From contig NC_021921.1 in assembly GCF_000470655.1 (NCBI RefSeq), positions 1,364,001 to 1,428,000 on the forward strand: DNA of 64,000 nucleotides. Reading direction: 5' to 3'. Each line of letters starts with the position of its first letter. Within the stretch, counting starts at the first letter, position 1. Both the position numbers and the translations under genes were made by a program. The stretch comes from Halorhabdus tiamatea SARL4B (GTDB taxonomy: Archaea; Halobacteriota; Halobacteria; Halobacteriales; Haloarculaceae). This document shows, in pieces, positions 35,530-44,107 of the stretch. Below the pieces are notes generated by a model. That model was given only the letters and a program-made list of their open reading frames with translations, did not search any database and had not been told where the DNA came from.

Positions 35530-36003
35530 TCAGCTGCCCCAGAAGTTGTCGCGGCTCCCGAGTTCAGGACGCTCCGGCCCGTCGTCACGCTCGTCGTCGG
35601 CTTCCGATTCGTCCTCGTCGCTTGCTTCATCGGCGTTGTCGCCGTCCTCATCCTCGGACTCCTCGTCTTCGAGCGGGAGTCGCTCGACCTCCTCGGCCCG
35701 GGCGTGGTTCGAGTGGACAGTAGTCACGCGAACGCGGGCGCGAGCCTCGGGAAGTACCCCATCGATCAGAAGAATGAAGCCGTCCTCGGTTCGGCCGACA
35801 CCGGCCCCGCTCTCGTGGATATCCTCGACGGTGACGACGACTTCCTCGCCGGGCTGGACCGGCTGGGATTTGAGGTCGGAGATCGGCTGGTTGTAGTGGT
35901 TGCACCACTCGGCCCCGCCGCGGTCGCCGTAGTGGGCACAGCCCATGCCCTGGATCCGCTCGTTGAATTCGGGGCAGTCCTCGGCGAGTGGACAGTTCGC
36001 CAT
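35530..36003 (-). CDS. Cys-rich TRAM domain protein with acidic tail
   Basis: A 157-aa protein in three parts. Residues 1-40 are cysteine-rich (CPLAEDCPEFNERIQGMGCAHYGDRGGAEWCNHY), probably binding zinc. Residues about 45-105 are a TRAM barrel (PVQPGEEVVVTVEDIHESGAGVGRTEDGFILLIDGVLPEARARVRVT), the RNA-binding module of TrmA/MiaB-type enzymes. About 50 Asp/Glu-rich residues follow. It is probably an RNA-binding or RNA-chaperone protein. The ATG at 36003 (MANCPLAEDC) is chosen over an in-frame ATG ten codons upstream. Confidence 0.8.
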   Translation of the reverse strand: MANCPLAEDCPEFNERIQGMGCAHYGDRGGAEWCNHYNQPISDLKSQPVQPGEEVVVTVEDIHESGAGVGRTEDGFILLIDGVLPEARARVRVTTVHSNHARAEEVERLPLEDEESEDEDGDNADEASDEDESEADDERDDGPERPELGSRDNFWGS

Positions 36004-36092
36004 GCTGAATCCGCGTAGTCGGCGGGTACGCAAAACGTTTGCGTCTGGCTCCAGCGATCCGCGTGCGGGTCGATCCCAGGTGACGGATTGGC

Positions 36093-36383
36093 TTACTCCC
36101 CGGACGTCGAGACGTCTTCGCCCGCGCCATCGGCGTCGATCGTCAGCGTCTGATCAGTCTCGATCGACTCGATCCCCTCGATCTCACAGATTTCCCCGAC
36201 GTCAGATTGTGGCACGGAAACGGCCACTGTCTCGAACTCCAGGGTCTCCTCGAGCGTGCCGCCGGCGGCCTCGATCCGGTCGCGGATGGCGGTGACGTCG
36301 TCGGCCGCACGGACGAGCAGCGTAACCGATCCGTCTTCGGATGGGTGCTCACGGATCGACCGGACAGCCGGAGAGACGTACAT
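36093..36383 (-). CDS. Small haloarchaeal protein, propeptide-like fold (unknown)
   Basis: A 96-aa protein. The alternating pattern VTLLVRAADDVTAIRDRIEAAGGTLEETLEFETVAVSVPQSDVGEICEIEGIESIETDQTL reads as beta-alpha-beta-beta-alpha-beta, like the inhibitor I9/subtilisin propeptide fold, followed by an acidic tail. No protease gene is next to it, so this similarity is only structural guesswork. The ATG at 36383 (MYVSPAVRSIREHPSEDG) is chosen; the frame is open upstream through the divergent gene. Confidence 0.65.
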   Translation of the reverse strand: MYVSPAVRSIREHPSEDGSVTLLVRAADDVTAIRDRIEAAGGTLEETLEFETVAVSVPQSDVGEICEIEGIESIETDQTLTIDADGAGEDVSTSGE

Positions 36384-36486
36384 ACGCGAAGATCGGCAGG
36401 CCCGAGACTTAGGTTTCTCGCCCTTGCATCGCCGAAACCAGCCGTCGCCACAGCGATTAACTACGTCGGGGTCGTGACTCCATCGC

Positions 36487-36948
36487 ATGGACGTTCGTGA
36501 GGCCGTCGAAGCCGACGCCGATACCCTGGCGGAACTGGCTGACTCGCCCGTGGACGTAATGCGAAATCTCGTGCACGACCGGACTGTTCGCGTCGCCGTC
36601 GATCCCGACACTGACGAGACTGAGGCCGACATTGAAGAGCACGAAGACGATTCCCGAGACGACGAATTGTCGTCGATCGTCGGATTCGTGAGCTTCGACG
36701 CTCGCGACGAGACCGTCCACATCACCCAGATCGCCGGCTCCGAGGCGGCGTGTGCTCGACTGCTCGAGGAACCGATCCGGTTCGCTCGCGGGGAGGCGAT
36801 GGCCGTCGAACTGCTGGTGCCCGACGGAGAACGAGCCGTCCGGGAGGCCGCCGAGGCCGCCGACCTCGCCACGGCGGGGTCCGGCCCGCGGTTCTCCGGG
36901 CAGCCGACGACCCGCTATCGACTCGAACCTGAGTCCGACGCGACGTGA
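36487..36948 (+). CDS. GNAT-like protein, possibly acetyltransferase
   Basis: A 153-aa protein starting MDVREAVEADADTLAELADSPVDVMRNLVHDRTVRVAVD, the usual opening of GNAT acetyltransferases, then a strand SSIVGFVSFDARDETVHITQIAGSEAACARLLEEPIRFARGEAMAVELLVPDG. The acetyl-CoA-binding Q/R-x-x-G-x-G/A motif is not clear, so activity is doubtful. An acidic insert (ETEADIEEHEDDSRDDE) breaks the early part. It converges on the DP2 gene. Confidence 0.6.
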   Translation: MDVREAVEADADTLAELADSPVDVMRNLVHDRTVRVAVDPDTDETEADIEEHEDDSRDDELSSIVGFVSFDARDETVHITQIAGSEAACARLLEEPIRFARGEAMAVELLVPDGERAVREAAEAADLATAGSGPRFSGQPTTRYRLEPESDAT

Positions 36949-36976
36949 GTGCCTGACTGCAGTGACCTCCCGTCCG

Positions 36977-39900
36977 TCACATGAAGTCGCCGATCCCCGT
37001 CTGTTTGCTCGTATCGTCCTCGAAGACGCGCTTGATCGACCGATCCAGGATCTCCAGGCGCTGTTTGGTGTACTCCCGGGCCCCGAACTCCTCGGCCACG
37101 CGCGTGGCCGTATCGATGTACTTGTTGACCGACCCCTCGTGGACGGTCAGGTTCACGTCGCCGCCACACTCTCGGCAGGTGCCAGTGAGTGGCATCCGGC
37201 GGTACTTCTCACCACACTCCAGACACCGGACGTCCTGGCGAGAGAACGCTCGCAGGTTCCCGATCAGATCCGGCAGGAAGTGATACTCGATGATGCGCTC
37301 GGCGACGTCGGTCTCGTCGACCGCCCGAAGTTTCCGGGAGATCTCGAGCTGAGCGTCCATCTTGTCCTCCATCGATCCCAGCGTCTTGTACGCCGAGAGA
37401 TCCGGCCCGAGGGCGATGTTGCTGGTGTCGTGGGTGTGGGCGAAGCCAGTGTATTCGTCCTCAGTGCCCAGGGTGTCCTCCGCGATCTTGACGTCGACCT
37501 CTTCGGGATGGGCCATCTCGCGGGTCGCCTCGTACAGTTCCAGGGGATACTCCTCGACGATGTCGATGTTGTGGGCCTCGTCGTCGATCTCGGCCGGGTC
37601 GATCCGGGAGGACATGACTAACGGTGCGTCCATCCGACCACCGCGTTGATTTGGCAGATATTTTACACTAAAATTCAAAAGTCCATCAAGCAGAAGCATT
37701 ACACAGTCTTCATCTCCGTCACAGTTTCGGCGTTTCGCGGCGTGGAAATAGGGGTGTGCGTACCCCACCGCAGCCGAAGTAAACCCGATGACGCGGCCGA
37801 CGGTCGCCGCGCTGGTGTGGGGTGCCATCCCGAAGACGAGTTCGCCGACGAGGTCGTCGCGATCCTCGAGTTCGTAGTAGGGCTCGAGACCGTAGTACGA
37901 CTCGAGGAGGTCGTCGATGAAGTCCGCGGTCTTGAGCATGTGTTCGGCCGCGCCATCCGAGAGGACGACGTCCTGGACGTTGAGTTCGACCAGTTGATCG
38001 TCGTGGACGAGCGGATCGCCGCGGATGTCTTGCTCGTAGCCTAACTCGCGGAACTGCTCGACGGTGACGTCGAGTTCGGCCGGCCGGACCGAGGTGACCG
38101 GGAGGTCGGTCATGTCGTAGCGGACCGTCCCGTCCTTGAACGCGCTGATGTCGTGTTTGGCCCGGAGGACGCCCTTCTCCATCGGTTCGGGGGTCTTCTC
38201 CTCCGACGTGAGCCCCTTGACGCCCTTGAGCACGTCGAAGGCGACCTCGCGCTCGCCGACTGACTCCATCGCCTGCTGGTAGACCTCGCCGACGTCTATC
38301 GTCGTCGTCCGGGTCGGTGAAGCCAGCGTCTCACACCGCGGGCACTCGGCGCGGCCGGACTCGTCGGGTTCGACCTCGCGGTCGCAGTCCGGGCAGACGT
38401 AGACCGTCTCGGTGGTCCCGCCACAGTCGGGACATCGCGCCTGGTAGGTTTCGGTGGCGCAGTCGGTACACCGCCGGCGGCCCACTTCTAGATCGACCTC
38501 ACCGGGTGCGTCACCCATTTCGTCGGCGTGACCCGCCGCCTTCGCGACGTCGCGCTGGTTGCCGCCCGCTTCGCCGATCGGGAACAGCGTGTGGACGGCC
38601 GGCGAGAGTTCCCGTTCCTCGGACTTTTCGGGGCGGCCCATCCGGTTGCCGATCCGGGTCGGAGCTCGCTCGCGGACGTCGAAGGGAGCGATCTCGTTGA
38701 CGGCCTCGATGGCGTTGTCGCCATCGTCGTAGCCCCGGGCGCGTTCCGAGAGGTCCTCGATCGTCCACGTCCGCGAGAGGCCGTCCGCAAAGCCCAGCGT
38801 CTCGACGAGCGGTCGCCAGGTCGGGACGATGAGCGAGGCGTCTGTCTGGGTGTGTTCGACCAGCAGCGATTCGAGGGTCCGCGTGGCGGTCTCACTCCGC
38901 GGGAGGACGAGGTCGCCGGTCGTGGCGGTCTCGGTTGCCTCCTTCCCGGCCGGTGGCTCGGCCGCCGCACCGTCGCCGGTGACGATTTCGCCCTCGGCGA
39001 TTGCGTCGGCCAGCGCGTCGATCGCCTCGACGCTCACGTCGTGATAGACGTAGGTGTATTTCGGGTGCAACGGGGCATCGTACTCTCTGGCCCACTCGAG
39101 GGCTTGCGCCGGCGTCGGATCGTCGAGGTCGATCTCGACGGAGTCTTCCATCGCCTGGACGTCCGCGCCGGCGGCCTCGAACTCCTGAATCCACCACTCG
39201 AGGGTGTAGGAGGCCGGCGCGAGCGGGTGGTTGTTCTCGACGAACTCGCCGTAGTTGACGAGATACTCGCCCAGATCGAGGACTTTCTCGACGCCGTTGC
39301 GGACTTCCTTGGCCTCCTCGGGGTCGTCGATCCGTCGAACGTCGCCGTTCGCGAGGCGAACCGTCGGTCCCTCGATAGTGTCGACGGGGACGACGCCCGC
39401 GGCCTTCCCCGGGCGCTCGGTCTTGATCTGGGTCCCGGTCGCGAGAAAGTCGTCGACGAGGTGCATCGTCGCCGGATGGACGCCTGCGGTCGCATTCCCG
39501 TGATTCCGTGCGCGGCCGTAGCGCAGTCGAAACCCACCCGATTCGCTCGGGTGCGAGAAGACCGGACGGCCCGCGATGAGGTCCCGAAGGTACTTCTTGG
39601 ATGGGTCGGCTCGGGGTGGCCCCTCGGTTTCGTCTGGAGCGTCCTCGACGTCGTCGGGTTCGTCTGCGTCACTCGCGTCGGCCTCCTCGGGTTCGTCGTC
39701 TGTGTCTTCGCCGATCGTCCCGTCGATGAGAGCCTGGAGCCAGGGCCACTCGACGTCGTCGAGTTGGCGGGTGTAGCGTTGAATCTTGGGCGCTTTCAGG
39801 GCGATCCCTTCGGCCATGACCAGACACATCCCGCCCCGAGCGCTGTTGGAGTCGACGCGTTCGAGGTCCCGGTAGCCCGAAACCTCCTCGTCGCCGGTGG

Positions 39901-40549
39901 CCTCACCGTCGAGCATGATCGGCATGTTCTCGGCGATGTGGCGGGTCTCCTTGTCCTTGGGCGAGTACTGGAGGCCGGTGTCCTCGTCGTAGAGTTCGAT
40001 CTCCTCGACGTAGCGGCCGATCTCCTCTTCCCGGGCGTGATACTCGTCGATGTCGAGCAGCGTCCGGGCGTAGTCGGCGACGAGTACGGAGAGTGCTTGA
40101 GCGGTGCCGCCGGCCGACCGGATCGGGCCGGCGTAGTAGACGTTGACGAACTGGGTGCCGTCGTCGTTGTCGAGGATCTCGACGCGGTCGATCCCCTCGA
40201 TCGGCGCGGCGACGACCCCCTCCGTGAGGAGGGCGACGGCCGTCCGGACCGCGCCCTCGATCTTGCCCGCCTTCGTGTCGTAGTCGCCGACCGAACCCTC
40301 GACGAAGTCCTCGACGAGGGCGAGGGCGGCCTCCTCGCGGGACATTTCGCCCTCGAGATCACGGACGCGCTCGGCGACCCCGTCGATGCCGAGGATGTTC
40401 TCGACGCGGTCGGCCATGTCCTTGGCGACCGGGATCTCGACGTCGGTCGTCGGATCGCCGCCCCGCTCGCGCGCCTCGCGAGCGACGTCCATCGCCCGGT
40501 CGAGTTCGTCTTCCAGCCGCGCGAAGTAGCGTTCGTCTTCCTCGCGCAT
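36977..40549 (-). CDS. polC: DNA polymerase D large subunit (DP2)
   Basis: DP2 of 1190 aa, the catalytic subunit of PolD, the replicative polymerase of Euryarchaeota. The N-terminal part has YYAGPIRSAGGTAQALSVL and ENMPIMLDGEATGDEEVSGYRDL. Zinc modules are CTDCATETYQARCPDCGG..CPDC..CPRC and, near the end, CLECGEKYRR..CREC. The active-site barrel contains the invariant NCDGDEDC (Cys about 943, catalytic Asp about 944 and 946). The last residues (KQTGIGDFM) may be a degenerate PCNA-binding motif. No intein is present, but the codons around the catalytic motif are anomalously AT-rich. Its start abuts the stop of the DUF296 gene. Confidence 0.95.
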   Translation of the reverse strand: MREEDERYFARLEDELDRAMDVAREARERGGDPTTDVEIPVAKDMADRVENILGIDGVAERVRDLEGEMSREEAALALVEDFVEGSVGDYDTKAGKIEGAVRTAVALLTEGVVAAPIEGIDRVEILDNDDGTQFVNVYYAGPIRSAGGTAQALSVLVADYARTLLDIDEYHAREEEIGRYVEEIELYDEDTGLQYSPKDKETRHIAENMPIMLDGEATGDEEVSGYRDLERVDSNSARGGMCLVMAEGIALKAPKIQRYTRQLDDVEWPWLQALIDGTIGEDTDDEPEEADASDADEPDDVEDAPDETEGPPRADPSKKYLRDLIAGRPVFSHPSESGGFRLRYGRARNHGNATAGVHPATMHLVDDFLATGTQIKTERPGKAAGVVPVDTIEGPTVRLANGDVRRIDDPEEAKEVRNGVEKVLDLGEYLVNYGEFVENNHPLAPASYTLEWWIQEFEAAGADVQAMEDSVEIDLDDPTPAQALEWAREYDAPLHPKYTYVYHDVSVEAIDALADAIAEGEIVTGDGAAAEPPAGKEATETATTGDLVLPRSETATRTLESLLVEHTQTDASLIVPTWRPLVETLGFADGLSRTWTIEDLSERARGYDDGDNAIEAVNEIAPFDVRERAPTRIGNRMGRPEKSEERELSPAVHTLFPIGEAGGNQRDVAKAAGHADEMGDAPGEVDLEVGRRRCTDCATETYQARCPDCGGTTETVYVCPDCDREVEPDESGRAECPRCETLASPTRTTTIDVGEVYQQAMESVGEREVAFDVLKGVKGLTSEEKTPEPMEKGVLRAKHDISAFKDGTVRYDMTDLPVTSVRPAELDVTVEQFRELGYEQDIRGDPLVHDDQLVELNVQDVVLSDGAAEHMLKTADFIDDLLESYYGLEPYYELEDRDDLVGELVFGMAPHTSAATVGRVIGFTSAAVGYAHPYFHAAKRRNCDGDEDCVMLLLDGLLNFSVKYLPNQRGGRMDAPLVMSSRIDPAEIDDEAHNIDIVEEYPLELYEATREMAHPEEVDVKIAEDTLGTEDEYTGFAHTHDTSNIALGPDLSAYKTLGSMEDKMDAQLEISRKLRAVDETDVAERIIEYHFLPDLIGNLRAFSRQDVRCLECGEKYRRMPLTGTCRECGGDVNLTVHEGSVNKYIDTATRVAEEFGAREYTKQRLEILDRSIKRVFEDDTSKQTGIGDFM
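37615..37735. other. AT-rich codon patch at the DP2 catalytic motif
   Basis: In 37651-37710, 40 of 60 bases are A or T, in a gene otherwise about two thirds G+C. The codons used (TTA, AAT, TTT, AGT, GTA, AAA, TAT) are rare elsewhere in the window, yet the protein (DEDCVMLLLDGLLNFSVKYLP) is fully conserved in type. The patch starts at the NCDGDED motif, where DP2 inteins are known to insert. Confidence 0.75.
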
Positions 40550-40975
40550 CTACAGCGCCCAGAGGTCACCGCCAGTCGTCTCGTCCGGAACCCGTTCGAG
40601 CGATTCCTCGAACGTCCGGACGTACAGTTCCCCGATGAAGGTCTCTCCCGCGTCGAGGTGGCCCGCGATCGCCGTCCCGTCCTCACGGGAGAGCACCGCG
40701 TGCGTGTGCGCGAAGGGTTCACCGTCGACGTCGAGCGAGATGTTCCCGACGCAGGCGGCGACCTCCAGCGGTTCGTCGAAGACCGTCTCGCGGTACGCCT
40801 CGTCGTCCTGATCGTAGTACCAGATCGCGGCGTCCTGAACGGTCCCCAGGCCGAAAAAGACAGCAGCCCCGATGCCCTCTCTGCGGGCGAACTCCTCTAT
40901 CTGTCCGCGCCAGTCCGCGCCGTGGGTCATGCTGGCGACGAACTCCCGCGACCCGGTGAGTTCCCGATAGTCCAT
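40550..40975 (-). CDS. PPC/DUF296 domain DNA-binding-like protein
   Basis: A 141-aa protein of the PPC (plants and prokaryotes conserved, DUF296) family: EFVASMTHGADWRGQIEEFARREGIGAAVFFGLGTVQDAAIWYY..PLEVAACVGNISLDVDGEPFAHTHAVLSREDG. The conserved histidines (THG; HTHAVL) may bind a metal. Plant members fused to AT-hooks bind DNA; the archaeal function is unknown. The TAG ends exactly where the DP2 ATG begins, so the two genes form one transcript. The ATG at 40975 (MDYRELTGSREF) is chosen. Confidence 0.85.
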   Translation of the reverse strand: MDYRELTGSREFVASMTHGADWRGQIEEFARREGIGAAVFFGLGTVQDAAIWYYDQDDEAYRETVFDEPLEVAACVGNISLDVDGEPFAHTHAVLSREDGTAIAGHLDAGETFIGELYVRTFEESLERVPDETTGGDLWAL

Positions 40976-41061
40976 GTGCGTACCCACGGCGACGAAGACA
41001 AAAAGGATTGCTCACGGGTCTGGGGACGAACCGAAATCGGAGCGAACGCTGGCCCGGATAG

Positions 41062-41928
41062 TCAGTCCCGCCAGGTATCGGGGACCTGGATCTGGTAGCG
41101 GCCGTCCTCCTGGAGCGCGATGATGTACTCCTCGCGCTCGTAGAGCTCCATGAGGTTGAGTTCGTACTGGCCGGGTTCGACGATCCGAATCGACTCGAAC
41201 TGGTCGTTGAGTTCCTCGCGAAGTTCGGAGAGATCAGGACGGTCCTCGGTCGCCGTCGGGTGCTCAGCCCGGGGCTCGTCACTGCCGTTCCCGGCGTTTC
41301 CTCCACTCGAACCGACGGCCACGTTCGAGGTGCGTGCCGAGTCCGGGAGTTCGTCGGGCGAGACGACGGCCGAACGGGCCGATGCCTGGGCTTCGTCCTC
41401 GAACCCGGCCGTTCGAACGGTGTCGCCGGGATTTGAGTCTGTCCGGGTTTCGGCACTGACACCGTCGCTCTCCGTGCCGCCGACGAATGATCCCCCTGTT
41501 TCGGGTCCCGGACCGCCAACGACTGATTCCTCTGTTTCGGGTCCCGGACCGCCAACGGCTGATTCCCCTGTTTCGGGTCGATCGGGAGGAGAGGTGGACG
41601 CGATGTTCCCATCGGTAGTCGCGTCCTCCTCGGCTTCGCTCGGCCACGACGAGAGGGGATCCGCCTCGTCGGGATCGACGCCCGGCGTGGGTTCGTCGCT
41701 CCCAATGAAGTTCTTGACCGTCTGGGCGGCGTTGCCGACGGTCCGAGCGACGGAATCGTCCGGTTCGGGTCGATCCGGCGGCTCCGCGTCGGGCGCTGAC
41801 TCGGCGGACGCGGTGGCGTCGCCCGGGTGGTACTGGAAGGTATTGCCGCCACACTCCGGACACCCCGAGAGCATCTCGGTGGACCCGTCTTCGAAGACCG
41901 TGCCACACTCCGTACACTGGTGGGGCAT
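41062..41928 (-). CDS. oapC: Origin-associated zinc-ribbon protein OapC
   Basis: A 288-aa protein with an N-terminal zinc ribbon (CTECGTVFEDGSTEMLSGCPECGG), a long acidic, low-complexity linker (about 35-220) and a conserved C-terminal domain (DLSELREELNDQFESIRIVEPGQYELNLMELYEREEYIIALQEDGRYQIQVPDTW). This matches the OapC/ArvC family encoded next to haloarchaeal oriC1. The linker contains 12-residue repeats (PETGESAVGGPG type, three copies) encoded by 36-nt DNA repeats. The ATG overlaps the oapB stop by one base (TAATG). Confidence 0.88.
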   Translation of the reverse strand: MPHQCTECGTVFEDGSTEMLSGCPECGGNTFQYHPGDATASAESAPDAEPPDRPEPDDSVARTVGNAAQTVKNFIGSDEPTPGVDPDEADPLSSWPSEAEEDATTDGNIASTSPPDRPETGESAVGGPGPETEESVVGGPGPETGGSFVGGTESDGVSAETRTDSNPGDTVRTAGFEDEAQASARSAVVSPDELPDSARTSNVAVGSSGGNAGNGSDEPRAEHPTATEDRPDLSELREELNDQFESIRIVEPGQYELNLMELYEREEYIIALQEDGRYQIQVPDTWRD

Positions 41929-42314
41929 TATTTCCGGGAGACGAGGGCGCTGATGAGCGTTTCGTCCTTGTGGAGCGTCTCGATCTGGTTGGCCGGCCCG
42001 ATCACGGTGAGTTTCTTCGTCGACTCCTTGCCCATCAGTCGGTCGAGGAGGCTCTTGTCTTTGGCCTCTGACTGGGGGTAGGTCTCGATCTCGATCCCGT
42101 TGAACTCGTCCGGACTGATCTCGGTCATCGTCACCTCGATCAGGCGTGACTCCTCGTCGGGACTGAGTCCCTCCTCTAAGACGACGATGTTCCCGTCCCG
42201 GACGCCATCCAGGATCATCCGGATCTTCTCCATGCTGGCCATCCCCTCCATCCGCTGGCCGCTGATCAGATCGATCTGGACGCCGTCGCGTGGTTTGTTT
42301 GTGACTTCAGCCAT
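41928..42314 (-). CDS. oapB: Origin-associated protein OapB (DUF2073)
   Basis: A 128-aa DUF2073 protein: GVQIDLISGQRMEGMASMEKIRMILDGVRDGNIVVLEEGLSPDEESRLIEVTMTEISPDEFNGIEIETYPQ..LTVIGPANQIETLHKDETLISALVSRK. The family is always found with the Era-like GTPase and the zinc-ribbon protein in Euryarchaeota. Its molecular role is not established beyond origin association. It lies 6 bp after oapA and overlaps oapC by one base. Confidence 0.9.
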   Translation of the reverse strand: MAEVTNKPRDGVQIDLISGQRMEGMASMEKIRMILDGVRDGNIVVLEEGLSPDEESRLIEVTMTEISPDEFNGIEIETYPQSEAKDKSLLDRLMGKESTKKLTVIGPANQIETLHKDETLISALVSRK

Positions 42315-42320
42315 CCTCGA

Positions 42321-42962
42321 TCACCCGAAGTACTCCGCGATCTTGTCGTAGACCTCGTCCATATTGTCGCCTTCGAGTGCCGACAGTGGGACGGTCTCGT
42401 GCTGGGGAAAGGCGTTACTGATGCGCTTGACGCTCGAATCCTCGAGGTCGATCTTGTTGGCGAAGATCAACACCGGCAAGTCCTGACTCTCGATGATGCC
42501 GATCAGCATCGTATTGACCTGTGTGAAGGGGTCCTCGGCGGAGTCGAGGACGTAGATGACGCCGTCGACGTCCTCTCGAAGCCAGTGCATCGCCTCGGCG
42601 ACGCCCTCGGTGGCTTCACGGGATCGACGGACGGCGTCGTCTTTCTCCATGTCGTGATCGAGGAACTCGGTGTAGTCGACCTTGGTCGTCACACCCGGTG
42701 TGTCGACGATGTCGATCTGGACCGACTTGCCGTCGCGTTCGATCTCGACGTTCTCCTTGCGGCGCGCGCGTCTGGTTTCGTGTGGAACGGCACTCTCCGG
42801 TCCGACCGCGTCGCCGGTCCAGTCCCGGGCGATCCGATTCGCCAGGGTGGTCTTGCCGGCGTTGGGCGGTCCGTAGATGCCGATGCGTTTCGGATCCTGT
42901 TCTGAGAACAGGCTCGAAGCGGCACGTGAAATGCTGTCTCTGAGTTCTGTGAGCAGGCCCAT
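42321..42962 (-). CDS. oapA: Era-like GTP-binding protein OapA
   Basis: A 213-aa small GTPase. G1 is GIYGPPNAGKTTLANRI, G2 is a Thr within TTKVDYTEF, G3 is DIVDTPG, G4 is FANKIDL and G5 is SALEG. It lacks the KH domain of bacterial Era. It is first gene of oapABC, reading away from the origin. I chose the ATG at 42962 (MGLLTELRDSISRAASSLF); a GTG at 43022 in the same frame is an alternative because a TATA-like TTATATAT lies at about 43041-43048 on the minus strand. Confidence 0.9.
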   Translation of the reverse strand: MGLLTELRDSISRAASSLFSEQDPKRIGIYGPPNAGKTTLANRIARDWTGDAVGPESAVPHETRRARRKENVEIERDGKSVQIDIVDTPGVTTKVDYTEFLDHDMEKDDAVRRSREATEGVAEAMHWLREDVDGVIYVLDSAEDPFTQVNTMLIGIIESQDLPVLIFANKIDLEDSSVKRISNAFPQHETVPLSALEGDNMDEVYDKIAEYFG

Positions 42963-43140
42963 CCTATCCTCCCGCGCCCGAGCGAGTCGGGGCATCTGCG
43001 CGTAACACTTTCCCGAATTCACTTAACTGTACGTCAGACATATATAACGAATTCTGAACGAACGGACAATCCGACGGTGTCGATCCCGTCTGCTGAGGGT
43101 ATCCGACAGCAAACCATTATGACTTGTAGTTATTTGTCTT

Positions 43141-43172
43141 CCCTACCCCCCACCCCTTCGTTTCAAGTGGAG
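43141..43172 (-). promoter_or_regulatory. Origin recognition box, left (inverted)
   Basis: Read on the minus strand it is CTCCACTTGAAACGAAGGGG followed by TGGGGGGTAGGGG, the ORB core plus G-string. It faces the box at 43648. Confidence 0.85.
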
Positions 43173-43435
43173 CGACCCAGACCACCGGTGGAGACACGAG
43201 CCGATCGACTGGAAAGGCGGAATTCCGTGAGAATCGACGAACAGTCGAGCTCGGTCGCGATCCATTGTTCGCTGGAGAAAAGACAACAGAAATCTGAGAG
43301 ATATTCAGTGTACAGCAGTATATAACGGATTATCGTGGCCACCTATTCGAGTGCGAAGGGGGCCAGTTGGAGACGACGGAGAACGAGAGATGGTCCAATT
43401 CGGCGGATAGATCCGCATTGGAAAATAACGCACAC

Positions 43436-43600
43436 CGTTGGAACGATCGACATCAAACGTCTAGCTAGATCTAGTACTTTTGTTCTAGTCGTACGTAGTA
43501 CTATTTACTACTAGACAGTATAGATTATCTCAATAAACGTTTTAGTTTCGTCGTACGGATACAGTTTCACCTAATGAGTTATAAAACCCTGTCATTCTAG
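43436..43600. other. AT-rich candidate DNA unwinding element
   Basis: A run dominated by A/T with repeated CTAG-containing words (TCTAGCTAGATCTAGTAC, ACTACTAGACAG) and AATAAACG. It is by far the most AT-rich part of the origin and lies between the two inverted ORBs. Confidence 0.75.
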
Positions 43601-43647
43601 ACTATCGTCCCGCGTTGCTGAGACCCCCCACCCGGGTGTGCTGGCCG

Positions 43648-43680
43648 TTCCACTCGAAACGAAGGGGTGGGGGGTGGGGG
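43648..43680 (+). promoter_or_regulatory. Origin recognition box, right
   Basis: TTCCACTCGAAACGAAGGGG followed by TGGGGGGTGGGGG. Inverted relative to the left box, about 475 bp away. Confidence 0.87.
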
Positions 43681-43826
43681 CTCTCTCGTCGGAAGTCTCA
43701 CTCGTGGGGTGTCTCTCATCGACTCGTTGATTCGATCGGTGGCTTCTGTTTCATTTTTCGAGATCGGTCGGGCCACTCCCTCTCTGTGGACGAGCCTCAT
43801 CAAAGCTGCCGCATGACTGTTTACCT

Positions 43827-43911
43827 ATTTCGTTCCCTGTTACTCTATTTCGTTTTCTGCATCCCTGTTACCCCATTTCGTTCCCTGTTACCCCATTTCG
43901 TTCTCTGCAAC
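43827..43911 (+). repeat. Tandem array of short ORB-like units
   Basis: Four copies of ATTTCGTT(C/T)(C/T)CTG(T/C)(T/A)AC at 43827, 43847, 43875 and 43895, two of them identical over 17 nt. On the minus strand each reads GGGAACGAAATGGGG-like, a shortened form of the ORB core. Confidence 0.7.
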
Positions 43912-44088
43912 GATATGGCCGTGCGCTCATTCTTTACGATCGACTGGGCACAACCTGAACCGAAATTTTTAATAGCGTCTCACCCACCCGTTGTTCTGGT
44001 TCAACTGCACAGAGGACATCGTCTCGCATTCCGGTATTTCGACGCTACAGGCCGTTTTCGGCCAGTATTTCGGATCTGCGGGCGAATC

Positions 44089-44107
44089 TCCACCTGAAAG
44101 AAGGGGG
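44089..44107 (+). promoter_or_regulatory. ORB-like box before orc1
   Basis: TCCACCTGAAAGAAGGGGG ends 11 nt before the orc1 ATG. It could let Orc1 repress its own gene. A TATA-like TTTTTAATA lies upstream at about 43963-43971. Confidence 0.6.

Noticed and set aside
38528-41098. 856-codon open frame on the plus strand, opposite DP2
   Set aside because: It mirrors the DP2 and DUF296 genes, has no family motifs and is the expected antisense frame of a high-GC gene.
41488-41583. CRISPR array in oapC
   Set aside because: Only three direct copies without spacers, in frame with an intact protein; they are coding repeats.
43827-43911. CRISPR array in the origin
   Set aside because: Units of about 20 nt with almost no spacers and no cas genes; they fit origin iterons.
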